Source of the DNA: Vigna angularis
Lineage: Eukaryota; Streptophyta; Magnoliopsida; Fabales; Fabaceae
Direction: 5' to 3'
Assembly (NCBI RefSeq): GCF_016808095.1
Contig: NC_068979.1
Span: 18,010,501-18,074,500 of the forward strand
DNA length: 64,000 bases
A program made the position numbers and the translations under genes. The notes beneath the pieces were generated by a model. The model was not told the origin of the DNA and made no database searches. It was given only the letters and a program-made list of their open reading frames with translations. Shown here piece after piece: positions 1 to 10,981 of this stretch (position 1 is the first letter of the stretch; each line of letters opens with the position of its first letter).

Positions 1-541
1 TTTTCTTCCCTTTTCTTTTTCTTTTCAACTTCTTTATTTTCACACAAATCTTCTTTCTCTCTTCTCTCTCAACCACTTCTTTCTCTTTTTCTTCATCTTT
101 ATTTTTCTCACTCAACTCTTCTTTCTCTTTTCTCTCTATCTTTTCCTCATCTCCCTCTATTTTTTTCTCATCAAGAATCTTGTCACTTTCAGTGACATTG
201 GTTTGCCCTTCCTCCTTAAGGTTAACTTCAGTATTAACATCATCATTCAGTCTCTGACTGATGTAACAAAGTTGCATCTCCATTCTTTTACATGATTCTT
301 CAATGCTTTTCTGAGTAGAGTCGGAATTTTTCAAAAATCGTTGAAGGGTGTCCTCCAACCTATCCAAACTTCCTGATAGAAAGGGTTGTTGCTGCCATTG
401 TTGTTGTGGTTGGTTCTCAAATTGTCCAGCAACTTGCCAAAATTGGCATTGATCCATGCTTGAGTGAGGTTCCCACCAGTGGTTGAGATTACTTTGGTAG
501 AATTGAGTGCCCATATAGTTAAATTCTTGACCAAATTGCAT
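1..541 (-). CDS. gag-like ORF1 of copy A1, partial (C-terminus outside window)
   Basis: The frame starts at an ATG at 541-539 and stays open to the window edge, about 180 codons. The first 70 or so residues are rich in Q, N, W and F, with repeated CAA codons. After that come runs of Glu and Lys (KEKEE, EREERKK types) that suggest a charged coiled coil. It is the same protein as ORF1 of A3, but the codon at about 312-314 is CAG here and TAG there, so A1 keeps the intact reading frame through that point. No CCHC knuckle, protease or RT is visible in this part. The role is inferred from position directly after the PBS: a structural Gag-like protein of a non-autonomous Athila-type element. The function is unproven. 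Confidence 0.6.
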   Translation of the reverse strand, partial: MQFGQEFNYMGTQFYQSNLNHWWEPHSSMDQCQFWQVAGQFENQPQQQWQQQPFLSGSLDRLEDTLQRFLKNSDSTQKSIEESCKRMEMQLCYISQRLNDDVNTEVNLKEEGQTNVTESDKILDEKKIEGDEEKIERKEKEELSEKNKDEEKEKEVVEREERKKICVKIKKLKRKRKGKK

Positions 542-784
542 TCTGCAGACATTAGGCACAAAACCCTAAAAACAATTGTTAGCACAAAAAGATATAAAAG
601 AAGATATAAGATCAGAGATAAGAAGATGAAATAAAAACAGAAAATAGAAAAATAAAAACAGAAAAATAAAATAAAATAAAATAAAATACAAACTGAAAAA
701 TATAAACAGAAAATAAAAACAGAAATTCAAAATTAAAGTCAAAGATAATCAATAATCACACAAATTAACTAGTTAAACCACGAG

Positions 785-802
785 TCCCCGGCAACGGCGC
801 CA
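785..802 (-). promoter_or_regulatory. tRNA-Asp-type primer-binding site of A1
   Basis: On the minus strand this reads TGGCGCCGTTGCCGGGGA, six bases downstream of the LTR end. It is the complement of the 3' end of plant tRNA-Asp, the primer type known for Athila elements. The same 18 bases occur at 8762-8779 in A3. Confidence 0.85.
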
Positions 803-808
803 AAAACA

Positions 809-2094
809 TGATGGACAAATTTATGATCACCAAATTATGATGTCACAAACTTGTTTTTCAATCGGCAAGTATGACCGAATCGTTCAAGTAATAAACTTGG
901 TAAGACCAAGTATCGTTCTTCCCAAAGGACTCACGGCCTAGTTTAGTTATGTGATTTCTTGATTAGCTAAGACTTAAAGACGAAATATTTGGAGTTTAAT
1001 ATGCAAGACAGAAAATAAACATGTATGCATGAAGTTTTGATCAATGGCTAAAACAAAAGACACACACTTTCAATGGAATATATTAATGAATATGTTGTTG
1101 GGGGTCAATTTCATCTTATCCACTCTCATATATTTTAGGAATTCAACATTCAAATCATCATTGTTAATGCCACTCTCTAAAGTACCTTTCTAGAAGGCTT
1201 CTCCCCAATCACGAGTTCATACAATTCCTAGCATTCCTAATGATCAGTTCATAAGTGCAAGAGCTTAACGACAACCAATATCATATTGGGAGAAATTCCC
1301 CGGCTCTAGACTTCCCCGTACGTTCCCGTATCGACAAAACCAATAATCATGCATCGAATGAGTTAAACAATGCAAGCATTAAGCAAAGAGGAAAAACCCT
1401 AACTAATGATGAAAGAAAGCATAAATCTTAATTAAAAGATGTAACAAACAGATTCCATATATGAGAGCTTCATAAGATTACATTGATTCCCCAACAAACA
1501 TACAAGGTTTAGTTCACCATATTCATGGTGAACCTAGATGAATTACAATGAAAGAATGAAAGAATAAACCCTAAAAAGGTGAAGAGGTAGCCTGAGCATC
1601 CAAGATCCTCCTTCAAAGGGGTGGAAGAGAGAGTGTTTGCCTCGTTTCTGCCAAAGATGCCTAACCCTAGGAAACCCTAAAGCTTATATATCATTCGTAA
1701 ATTACAAAGAGTCAAGTCCAAGCCCATTAAAGTGCCGCTCAGCGGTGAGTGCGTGACTTTGTTTTCTCCCCTCAGCGGCCATTTCACCCCTCAGCGGAGC
1801 CAGCGTGACTGCCTGAGTGCCGCTCAGCGGTAAACTGCCGCTGAGCGGCAGTTGCGGCTTCTCTTTTTGCACTTTTTGATGTCTTATCTGATTTCATCTC
1901 TCTCCTTCTTCACTTCTTTCACCAAATTCACCTTAAAACCTGCACAAAAACACTGAAATCAAGCATAAACCTGTCCAGCTCTCTTATTTCTGAAAATATT
2001 GGTAAAAGCATGATTTCAAGCTAGTTTCTAAGTGTAAAGGTTGCTTTTAGTGTCAATTTTAAGCATGAAAATAACAGTTTTTCAACTGTTATCA
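809..2094 (-). repeat. 5' LTR of copy A1 (1286 bp)
   Basis: This LTR is similar over its whole length to the 1301-bp LTRs of A3, in opposite orientation. It begins (minus sense) TGATAACAGTTGAAAAACTG and ends TTTGTCCATCA. It contains a TATA-like TATATAAG at 1690-1683 (minus) and a cluster of CCGCTCAGCGG / CCGCTGAGCGG inverted repeats at about 1732-1855. Confidence 0.9.
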
Positions 2095-4798
2095 GAGATA
2101 TATCAGTTCCTTGATGAGGAAACGTGGCAGGCTTTTTGGGACAAACGATTAGAACATGCCTTTCAGGTAAATTTAATGTTTTATTTATGATTTGATATTC
2201 ATTTTTTCTGTTTCATAATTTGTTATTAATTGTTTATGTCACATGTTTGAAATAGGAAAAGAGAAAAGTTGCACAAGACCTTCAGAAAAATAATCTCCAC
2301 CCACACAGATTGTCTCGTGGGGGATATGATAGGTTAGAGGAGATTATGATCCGTGAGGCCTCTTCCTTAGCTACCGATGATGGGTCATATTTGAGTAAGA
2401 TTTCTCCACCTCCACGTCATGAGAAATGGAAGAGAGCTCGCACTAAGCCATCAGGAGAATACACTTCTGAAGAAACTCGACTTGTAGCGGAGAAGATTGT
2501 TAGAAACTCATAATAAGCCTAATTTTAATTTTAATGTCTTTAGATATATTTTTTGGCATATATTCTATAATATATGAACTAAAACACTATTTTTTCAGGA
2601 TGACTTAGTGGAGAAAAGGTCTCAAGGGTCATTCACTCAAGAAGGCCGAGATGACATATTAGCGGTTGCCATTGGACGTCCGGAGCATCCAGGATATATC
2701 CGTGGTGTTGGACGAGGGGTAGGACTCAAGCAATTCTTTGGTGGTCCTACTCGAAAGGTTACTTTAGCACAACTTAGTGAATCCGATAAAAAGGTGTTAA
2801 GAAATGAGTTTAAGAAAGAATTGTTCCCAAAATTGAGAGATGAGTTATTGTCAGAAATCAAATCAGAGATAGCATCCTTAGGATTGACTATTCAAGGTCC
2901 ACCAAAGGGGGCTTCCCATGTTGCTAGCACAAAGGGGAGTTGTCCTCTTCCTCAGGAATCAAGGGATGTCGTTGATGTCCCTGTTGATTGTGAATTGTAT
3001 GTTGATGATCCCCACTGGCATTTGGTGGCTCTAGGCAAATTGTTGAATCATTGAAACCTGTATCCACATTCCTGATATTGAATCATTTTGAAATTTGCAT
3101 TTAGCCTTTGAACCACAATGTTGTCTATACTTGCAGCCTCTCTATACTTGTTGCCTCTCTATATATGTGCTAAGTAAGTCATTTATACCATTTTACTCAA
3201 CAATTGTCATCTTTTTTGTATCTTAGGTAAAATATATAATTTGGGAAGCACCATCCACCACGAGGCTATTAAAGATGATATGTTGCGAGTGGTGGTTGTA
3301 GATATTAAAGATTCTTCTGCTCGTGTTCCTCTGCCTAGTGAGGAGGTTCAAACAGTGGGACAAGCTCCAGGAAATTTTATCATTTCGCCAGCCAGATTGG
3401 CAAAGCCAATTTTAGTAAGTATTTATATTCATATTTGCCTTAATTACTTATGTATTTGTTGTATTTGGATGCATATAATATTGAACTTATTTTGTGGTCA
3501 AATATAGGACGTTTCTAAGAATACAAACATTGTTACACCTCCTCAACCACAATTGTCTCCTCTCCAACAACTTGGTGCAGCGGTAGTCACAATGGGGAAT
3601 AAAACTATTGAGATAGATATGCCTCCTGAACTCACATGCAAGACTGCTACCACCACTTTATATGTATGACATAGGGATATTTGTGAAATTGTCATTGGTA
3701 ATGATCTCCTCTCTACAACAGTTCTACAACTTTGGAATTTGTAAGTAAACCTTCACAAACCATGAAAATACTATCATATTGCATTCGTGTATTTATTTTA
3801 ACATTATTTGTTGATATTGAAGGTATTTGCATCACCTCTGCATCGAGAGAAGGAATGCTACTATCTATGGATTTCTTGATCCTGTTATAATTCAAACTGT
3901 AGGAAATAAATCAGAGGAGGTGCAAAAGTACTTGATAGAAATGTTTGAAAAAGCTGGTAAAGAGGTCTATTTAGCACCTTACTTGCATAAGTAAGTACAT
4001 AATTTTTAAATTTTTCATGAGTAGTTTAAAAGTTTTTTTTAATTAATATTATTCTAACTTGTAGGGGTCATTGGCAATTACTAGTTATTGCTCCTGATCG
4101 TTCTCTTGTAGTTCTCTTATGTTCCTTGCATAAGAAAGGTAACACATTGTCCATCAAAAATATATTAGAGGCGTAAGTTTTCCTTTCTATTTTGATTCCT
4201 TCCTATATTATTATTATGATGTAATGGATGTCAAACTTTTGTATAGGTCTTTGGAAGCTCATTCAAGGTTACGGGGTGTTCCATCTATTTCTAGGAAGAA
4301 GATGCAAATAATCACACCTAATGTAAGAGAAGTTCACCTTCCTTTGTCTTGTGTTTTGTGATTGTTATTTTTATGAGGAATTGGCTGTGTTGTTGGTTTT
4401 GTGAAATTTGGTTTAGCAAAATATATAGAGCTACATGGTGCAAAGGCTAGCTAGAGTATAATCTAATATTTTGTGTCTTTGGTTTGAATGAGTCTTCATT
4501 ATTTGTATTTAATTTGCAGTGTCGACGTCAATTGGGCAGCTATGAATGTGGGTATTATGTAATGAAACACATGCATACCATTATTTGTACAAACATTATT
4601 GAATCATGGAATAAGGTATTAAAATACTAACTAAATACTTATCCAACTATTCATTACAATATTGTTTTAACTTTATTATTTTATTTGTAGATCTTTAATG
4701 ATTCATCTCCCATGGAAGCTATAGACATTGAAGACATTAGAAGGAACTGGGCTTCTTTTATTTTAAGTGTTAGTAGAAACTTGGCTACACTTAAATAG
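2095..4798 (+). pseudogene. CACTA-encoded transposase_24 / Ulp1-like protease gene, 5' truncated
   Basis: Exons read by splice sites and continuous frame: up to 2166, 2256-2498, 2599-3034, 3227-3414, 3508-3740, 3823-3990, 4065-4172, 4247-4322, 4520-4615 and 4691-4798. The early exons give LSRGGYDRLEE and GRPEHPGYIRGVGRGVG, hallmarks of the plant En/Spm transposase family (PF03004 type). The late exons give a C48/Ulp1 core: GHWQLLVIAPD (His and Asp), CRRQ (Gln) and YECGYYVMKHM (catalytic Cys). The protein ends at TAG 4796-4798. Defects: the 5' end is cut by A1, an in-frame TGA lies at 3667-3669, the donor at 2499 is a weak GTTAGA, and one intron (3035-3226) is of GC-AG type. In autonomous CACTAs this product belongs to the transposition machinery; the role of the Ulp1 domain in it is not established. 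Confidence 0.82.
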
Positions 4799-5029
4799 TG
4801 TATGTACATTAATGTAATATTTGGATTTAATATACAGTTTCATGTATGAATGATGTATTAAATATTAGACTATTTAACCTTTGAAATGAATTCTATTTTG
4901 TTAGTTTCAATAAATTTGTTTATTTAAAGCTATATTTATTATAAATGGATTGGATGAGATGATAATACAGGAATATTATTATAATTTCATTGGATGGTCA
5001 AATTTAATAATCAATTTTTTTTAAAAAAA

Positions 5030-5382
5030 AAACATTTATTATAACGTACTAAGCAATGTATGATATGGTACGTTGATCACATATTATAACGTACAATAAT
5101 ATATACGTAATAATATATAACATATTATAACGTACAAAATCTTCTACGTTATAATATCTTCCACCTATTATAACGGACAAATGAAAAATTTGTTATAATA
5201 AACTGTGTATATTATAACGTAGTTCAGAAACTACGTTGTAATATGTTGAACATATTATAACGTAAATTTTAGCTACGTTATAAAATGCGCAGACTTACTA
5301 TATCGCTCAGAACTATGTCCCCAGTAACTACGATATAAAAGATCATTTTTGTACGTTATAAAAAGTCATTTTTCCACTAGTG
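5030..5382. repeat. CACTA subterminal repeat block
   Basis: At least eight direct and inverted copies of a TATTATAACGTAC-like motif occur here, ending in CACTAGTG. In CACTA elements such repeats are binding sites for the element's own DNA-binding protein. That role is family knowledge and was not tested here. Confidence 0.8.
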
Positions 5383-7454
5383 TACAATGTACGTTTCTAA
5401 ATTAACTCCGAATAGGCTAAGTGCGTAATTGATAACGGTTGAAAAACTATTATTTTTATGCTTAACATTGATACCAAAAGCAACCTTTAAGACTTAGAAA
5501 CTAGCTTGAACTCATACTTTTGCTTTAGTTTTGTGAATAAGAGAGTTGAAGGTGAATTTAATGGTTTTGTGCAAGATTCCCTTGATTTTGTAGGCTAATT
5601 GAATGATTTGAAAGAAGAATTGAAGTACCAAACGATTGGAATGTTGAAAAGACAACAAGAAACCAGAAAAGTCAACCAGAAAAGTCAATCAGTCAACCAG
5701 AATGCTGAAAAGTCAACCAGAATGCAGAAAAAGTTGCGACCGAGTGGCACTGAGCAGTAATTTTGCGCTGAGCGCCAGTTTTCAGGTGCCGAAATCACCG
5801 TTGAGGGGCAAAACAGCAGCTGGGGGCAAAGTGGATCGTGCGTTAGTACCGCTCAGCGGAAAAATACCGCTGAGCGCCATTCTAAATGGGTTTGGACCGG
5901 TTTTCTGTTACTTTTATGGGCTTGGGCCTAATTTTCTGTAATTTTTAGAATAGTATATAAGTTTTAGGACGTCCTAGGGTTTGTATCTTTGGCTGGAGAA
6001 GACGCAAAACACACTTTTAACCCTTGAGGCGTAGAATTGGAGATGGTGACGGCTCTCCTCTTCTCTTTCTAGGGTTTTTCTATCTCTTCCATTCTTTCAT
6101 TATTGTTCATCTAGTTTTACCATGAATATGGTGAACTAAACTCTTCTTGTTGTTGGGGAATCAATGTAATCTTTTGAAGCTCTCATATATGGAATTTTGT
6201 GTTTAAACATCATATCTATGATACATGCTTTCTTTCATCATTAGTTAGGGTTTTTCCTCTTTGCTCAAAGCATGCATTGTTTAAATCATTCGATGTCATG
6301 ATTATTAGTTTTATTGATATGGACACATACGGTAAAATCTAGATCCGGGGAAATTCTCCATAAAGCAATATCGCCTAGACATAGGGATATGAGGGTTGGT
6401 TGCCTTTAAGCTTCTGTGCTTCATAATTAATTATTAGGGATGCTAGGAATTGTATGAACTCATAATTAAGGATAGGCTTTCTTCACCGAGACATCGGGTT
6501 TAAGGTAATTTAGAGAGTGGCATTAACATTGATGAAAAAATGATGAATTCCTAAAATATATGAGAGTGGATAAGATGAAATTGATTACCCCAACAACATA
6601 CTCATCCATATAATTCATTTAGTGTTTGTGTTCTTCTTTCCCATTGATCATAACATGCATACATGTTTACTTTTTGTCTTTTGCATTTGAAACCTATAAT
6701 CATTTGTTCACAAGTCTTAAATAATCAAGAAATCAGATAACTAACTAGGCCGTGAGTCCTTTGGGAGAACGATACTTGGTCTTACCGAGTTTATTACTTG
6801 ATACTAGAGTTGTTAAAACGGGTAACCCGGCCCGACCCGACCCGACCCACCATGGGTTGAGCACTTAGTGAGTCAACCCAACCCGGCTCATTTATTAGCG
6901 AGCCAAAAAAATTCAAACCCGATCCGACCCACCACGGGTTGGTGGGTTAAATGGGTTGGCTCATTGGCTCACTTAAGTAACTTTTTTTTCACCTTCTTCT
7001 TCTCAGATTCTTATAACATGTTACTTTGATCGATCAAATTGAAACAGTAATAATTGAACCAATTGATATAAAAGAAAATGAAACAAAAGAAATATATTGT
7101 TATATATATTCTAAGCTATCAAGCATAAAATTTTGCCAATATAATTTAGTGAGACATACAAGAAACTACATATAGACGTTAACAAAAATATATAGCACAA
7201 GATAAGATTGTCATGCTTGTAGATAGGTCTAAGAACAAGATAAAACAAATGATATATTCCCGAATTATCCAATCTATAATATTATCCATCTATTAAATTG
7301 GAGTCCTGAATGGATAAATCCACAATATTATGCTCTCTTGAAACATCTTCTTCTTTATCTCCATCTATAATATTATCCAATCTATAATTTTAGGGTTTTA
7401 TTTGCGAAGGGGAACTTTTGGAAAGACAGCAACGCGAAATTCTCTATTGCTAAG

Positions 7455-8755
7455 TGATAACAGTTGAAAAACTGTTATTTTCATGCTTAAAATTGATACT
7501 AAAAGCAACCTTTAGACTTAGAAACTAGCTTGAAATCATGCTTTTATCTTTATTTTCAGAAATAAAAGAGCTGGACAGGTTTATGCTTGATTTCAGTGTT
7601 TTTGTGCAGGTTTTAAGGTGAATTTAGTGAAAGAAGTGAAGAATGAGAGAGAGGGAATCAGAAAAGGAATCAAAGAGTGCAAAAGGAGAAGCCGAAGGCA
7701 CCGCTCAGCGGCATTTCACCGCTGAGCGGCACTTAAAAGGTTGCGGGAGGTCCGCTGAGGGGCAAAATGGCCGCTGAGGGGAGAAAACGAGACGCGCAAT
7801 CACCGCTGAGCGGTATGTTACCGCTGAGCGGCACTTTAATGGGCTTGGGCTTGACTTTTTGTAATTTACGAATGGTATTTAAGCCTTAGGGTTTCCTAGG
7901 GTTAGGCATCTTTGGCAGAAACGAGGAAAACACTCTCTCTTCCACCCCTTTGAAGGAGGATCTTGGATGCTCAGGCTACCTCTTCACCTTTTCAGGGTTT
8001 ATTCTTTCATACTTTCATTGTAATTCATCTAGGCTCACCATGAATATGGTCAACTAAACTATGTATGTTTGTTGGGGAATCAATGTAATCTCTTGAAGCT
8101 CTCATATATGGAATTTATGCTTGCATCTTAATCTAAGACTTATGCTTTCTTTCATCATTAGTTAGGGTTTTTCCTCTTTGCTCAATGCTTGCATTGTTTA
8201 ACTCATTCTATTGCATGATTATTGGTTTTGTCGATACGGACACGTACGGGGAAGTCTAGATCCGGGGAATTTCTCCCAATATTATATTGGTTGTCGTTAA
8301 GCTCCTGCACTTATGAACTAATCATTAGGAATGCTAGGAATTGTATGAACTCGTGATTAGGGAGAAGCCATCTAGAATGGTACTTTAGAGAGTGGCATTA
8401 ACAATGATGATTTGAATGTTGAATTCCTAAAATGTATGAGAGTGGATGAGATGAAATTGACCCCCAACAACATATTCATTCATATATTTTATTGAAAGTG
8501 TTTATCTTTTGTCTTTGCCATTGATCAAACTTCATGCATACATATTTAATTTCGTCTTTTGCATATAAAATCAAACTATTTCGTCTTTAAGTCTTAGTTA
8601 ATCAAGAAACCACACAACTAAACTAGGCCGTGAGTCCTTTGGGAAGAACGATACTTGGTCTTACCAAGTTTATTACTTGAACGATTCGGTCATACTTGCC
8701 GATTGTGAAACAAGTTTGTGACATCATATTTTGGTGCTTACAAATTTGTCCATCA
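7455..8755 (+). repeat. 5' LTR of A3
   Basis: This 1301-bp LTR runs TG...CA and is matched base for base in length by the 3' LTR. It holds the promoter and a cluster of CCGCTGAGCGG-type inverted repeats at about 7700-7835. Confidence 0.95.
7876..7882 (+). promoter_or_regulatory. TATA-like box in the A3 LTR
   Basis: TATTTAA stands where other family-A LTRs have TATATAA (5954-5960) or TATATAAG (1690-1683, minus), upstream of a conserved CCTAGGGTT stretch. It probably marks the U3/R border. The 3' LTR has the same box at 13914-13920. Confidence 0.5.
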
Positions 8756-8761
8756 AGTTTT

Positions 8762-8779
8762 TGGCGCCGTTGCCGGGGA
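8762..8779 (+). promoter_or_regulatory. Primer-binding site of A3 (tRNA-Asp type)
   Basis: TGGCGCCGTTGCCGGGGA lies six bases past the end of the 5' LTR (8755). It is complementary to the 3' end of plant tRNA-Asp and identical to the site in A1. Confidence 0.9.
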
Positions 8780-9002
8780 CTCGTGGTTTAACTGGTTAAT
8801 TTGTGTGATTATTGATTATCTTTGACTTTAATTTTGAATTTCTGTTTTTATTTTTCTGTTTTTATTTTTTCTGTTTTTATTTCATTTTATTTTATTTTAT
8901 TTTACTTTTATTTTATTTTATTCTCTGAATCTTATATCTTCTCCTACTATATCTTTTTGTGCTAACAATTGTTTTTAGGGTTTTGTGCCTAATGTCTGTA
9001 GA

Positions 9003-9863
9003 ATGCAATTTGGTCAAGAATTTAACTATATGGGCACTCAATTCTACCAAAGTAATCTCAACCACTGGTGGGAACCTCACTCAAGCATGGATCAAAGCCA
9101 ATTTTGGCAAGTTGCTGGACAATTTGAGAACCAACCACAACAACAATGGCAGCGAAAACCCTCTCTATCAGAAAGTTTGGAGGACACCCTTCAACGATTT
9201 TTGAAAAATTCCGACTCTACTTAGAAAAGCATTGAAGAATCATGTAAAAGGATGGAGATGCACTTTCGTTACATTAGTCAGAGATTGAAAGATGAGGTTA
9301 ATACTGAAGTTAACCTTAAGGAGGAAGGGCAACCCAATGTCACTGAAAGTGACAAGATTCTTGATGAGAAAAAAATAGAGGGAGATGAGGAAAAGATAGA
9401 GAGAAAAGAGAAAGAAGAGCTGAGTGAGAAAGATAAAGATGAAGAAAAAGAGAAAGAAGTGGTTGAGAGAGAAGAGAGAAAGAAGATTTGTGTGAAAATA
9501 AAGAAGTTGAAAAGAAAAAGAAAAGGGAAGAAAAAAATAAAAGAAAAGAAAAAGAGAAAATTTAGGGAGAGAAAAAGGAAGAAAAAGAAGATGAGAGGAA
9601 AGAAGAAGAAATCATATGAAAAGTCCCATCCTCATCTAAAAAAGAATCATAGGAAGGAAAAGAAATTTAAGTGCTTTGTGGATATCTTCAAGAAATTGGA
9701 GATTAAAGTTCCTATGATTGAGACACTGCAACAGGTTCCTGGTTTGATCAAATTTCTGAAGAAGTTCAGTAGAAAGAAGAAAAAGAAGATGGAACATGAG
9801 CTTTATTGGGTCAAGCTAGTGACGTTAAAAGAGCGCTTGCTGGGAGGCAACCCAGTGATTTAA
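9003..9863 (+). CDS. ORF1 of A3: gag-like Q/N-rich then Lys/Glu-rich protein, interrupted by an amber codon
   Basis: The ATG at 9003 is the first in a frame that runs to the stop at 9863, broken once by TAG at 9222-9224. The part before the stop (73 codons) is rich in Gln, Asn, Trp and aromatic residues. The part after it (about 210 codons) has a long Glu/Lys zone followed by an almost pure Lys/Arg zone (KRKRKGKKKIKEKKKRK), then a more ordinary C-terminus ending LLGGNPVI. Sister copy A1 has CAG at the TAG position, so this is a nonsense mutation of the ancestral frame unless it is read through. The order LTR-PBS-ORF1 is that of a Gag. No zinc knuckle is seen, and the basic stretch could bind nucleic acid. 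No homology to a characterised protein was recognised. Confidence 0.6.
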
Positions 9864-10112
9864 GAACTTTTAATTTTTGGTTTGGTGATGTAATTTTGAA
9901 CTTTTGGGTATTTTTGTTTTTGTTATAAGTTTGTTGCAGGGTTTACATCTACTGATGGATGTTAGGCGGAAGAGTATCTACTGAAGGATACTATGTTTGT
10001 ATACACCTACTGATGGGTGTTGGTAAGAAAGATTTGCATCTACTGAAGGGTGCTGGAGGATTTTGGGTCAGGCTCGGGACGTTAAACAAGCGCTACCTGG
10101 GAGGCAACCCAG
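9840..10112 (+). repeat. Pair of conserved hairpins CTGGGAGGCAACCCAG with decayed short repeats between
   Basis: The 16-base inverted repeat occurs at 9840-9855, overlapping the last codons of ORF1, and again at 10097-10112. Both are preceded by a similar GACGTTAAA..AGCGCT stretch. Between them lie four imperfect copies of a unit around ACATCTACTGATGG. From memory this hairpin context recurs in plant Athila-like elements; its function is unknown to me. Confidence 0.7.
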
Positions 10113-10981
10113 TTGATTGATTGTTTCTGTTTGTTTATGTTAGCTAGGATTTGCATAAGCATTTTTAACATTGAATTGCAGGGAACCCATGAGGGGCATG
10201 TAGGGAAGGCACGTAGGTTAAGAAAAGAAGGAGAGGAGCACATCACGAAAGTGCCGCTGAGCGGTATTTTACCGTTGAGCGGTACTCTCGCAGGTTGGGC
10301 TTTAGTTCCCCTTAGCGGGACCCGAGCCCATTAGGGTATTCTTAAACCCTAAGCTGCGCATTTGCTCATACTTTCAGGCTCTTCTCTGCACACACACTCC
10401 TACATATTTTTTTTCAAGGTTTTCCACATCTTTTCACTCTTCCCTCTTAAGAAAATTTCTCTTCCACTCACTTTTTCACTAGTGTGCCATCAAAGTTTGG
10501 GGTTGGAAGAGAGCATTCTAGTTTGGAAGCATTCTCATATCATCTAGCATCTCCACCCAAGTAAGTAAAATGCATTTTATTCATTCTAGGGTTCTTGAAT
10601 TTGAATGTGATTGTCAAAGCATGAATATTTAGGGGTTTTGATTTCTATGCATGATTTGATGATATATTTGATGTTTGAACCGATTAAATTGCATTATTAT
10701 GAACTGGAATACTGAAAATTGCATTTGGGTGGAGTTAGGCCAGCTTTAAAACAGGTTTTTCAAAAATCTGCAGAGTTACCGCTGAGGGGTAAACTGCCGC
10801 TGAGCGGCACTCTGCCAGATTTGGTTTTTATGAAATTTTGCGAGTTGGAATTTGGTACTGGTGGCGCTGAGGGGAAATTCTGGCCCTCAGCGGTGGTTTA
10901 GCTTCGAAAGGAGTTGTGTTCTGTGTTTTACTAATGATTAACATCATGTTCTGTGGTTTTGTTTGTGTTTTGAATGTAGGA
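10113..10981 (+). other. Non-coding spacer of A3 between ORF1 and ORF2
   Basis: No convincing ORF. It contains two further groups of CCGCTGAGCGG-like inverted repeats (about 10252-10320 and 10780-10895) and a copy of the polypurine-like AAGTTTGGGGTTG (about 10493-10505). It ends in a good splice acceptor, TTTTGAATGTAG (to 10979), just before the ORF2 start. Confidence 0.55.

Larger units (their letters stand above)
1..2094 (-). mobile_element. Athila-like non-autonomous LTR element, copy A1 (5' part, runs off left edge)
   Basis: Read on the minus strand this stretch contains a complete 5' LTR (809-2094), a primer-binding site, a short leader and the first 180 codons of a gag-like ORF, then leaves the window at base 1. 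Every part is closely similar to copy A3 (7455-14793), which gives the family structure. The LTR starts TGATAACAG and ends TCCATCA. The insertion point at 2095 lies inside the CACTA transposase gene, so A1 is younger than that element. The expected 5-bp duplication would be GAGAT (2095-2099), but its partner is outside the window. Confidence 0.88.
2095..5382 (+). mobile_element. CACTA (En/Spm) transposon, right part, truncated by A1
   Basis: The right terminus is CACTAGTG (5375-5382). It is preceded by a subterminal block with many copies of TATTATAACGTA and its complement, which is typical CACTA architecture. The interior carries a multi-exon gene with a plant En/Spm transposase domain and a Ulp1 protease domain. 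The left end is missing because copy A1 sits at 2094/2095. The left TIR may lie beyond the window on the other side of A1. The 3-bp duplication would be TAC (5383-5385), but it cannot be checked here. Confidence 0.85.

Noticed and set aside
8959..9204. Open frame overlapping ORF1 of A3 (and its mirror at 331-585 in A1)
   Set aside because: It is a shifted frame over the Q/N-rich start of ORF1. The ORF1 frame is the one that continues into the Lys/Glu-rich region and follows an ATG right after the leader.
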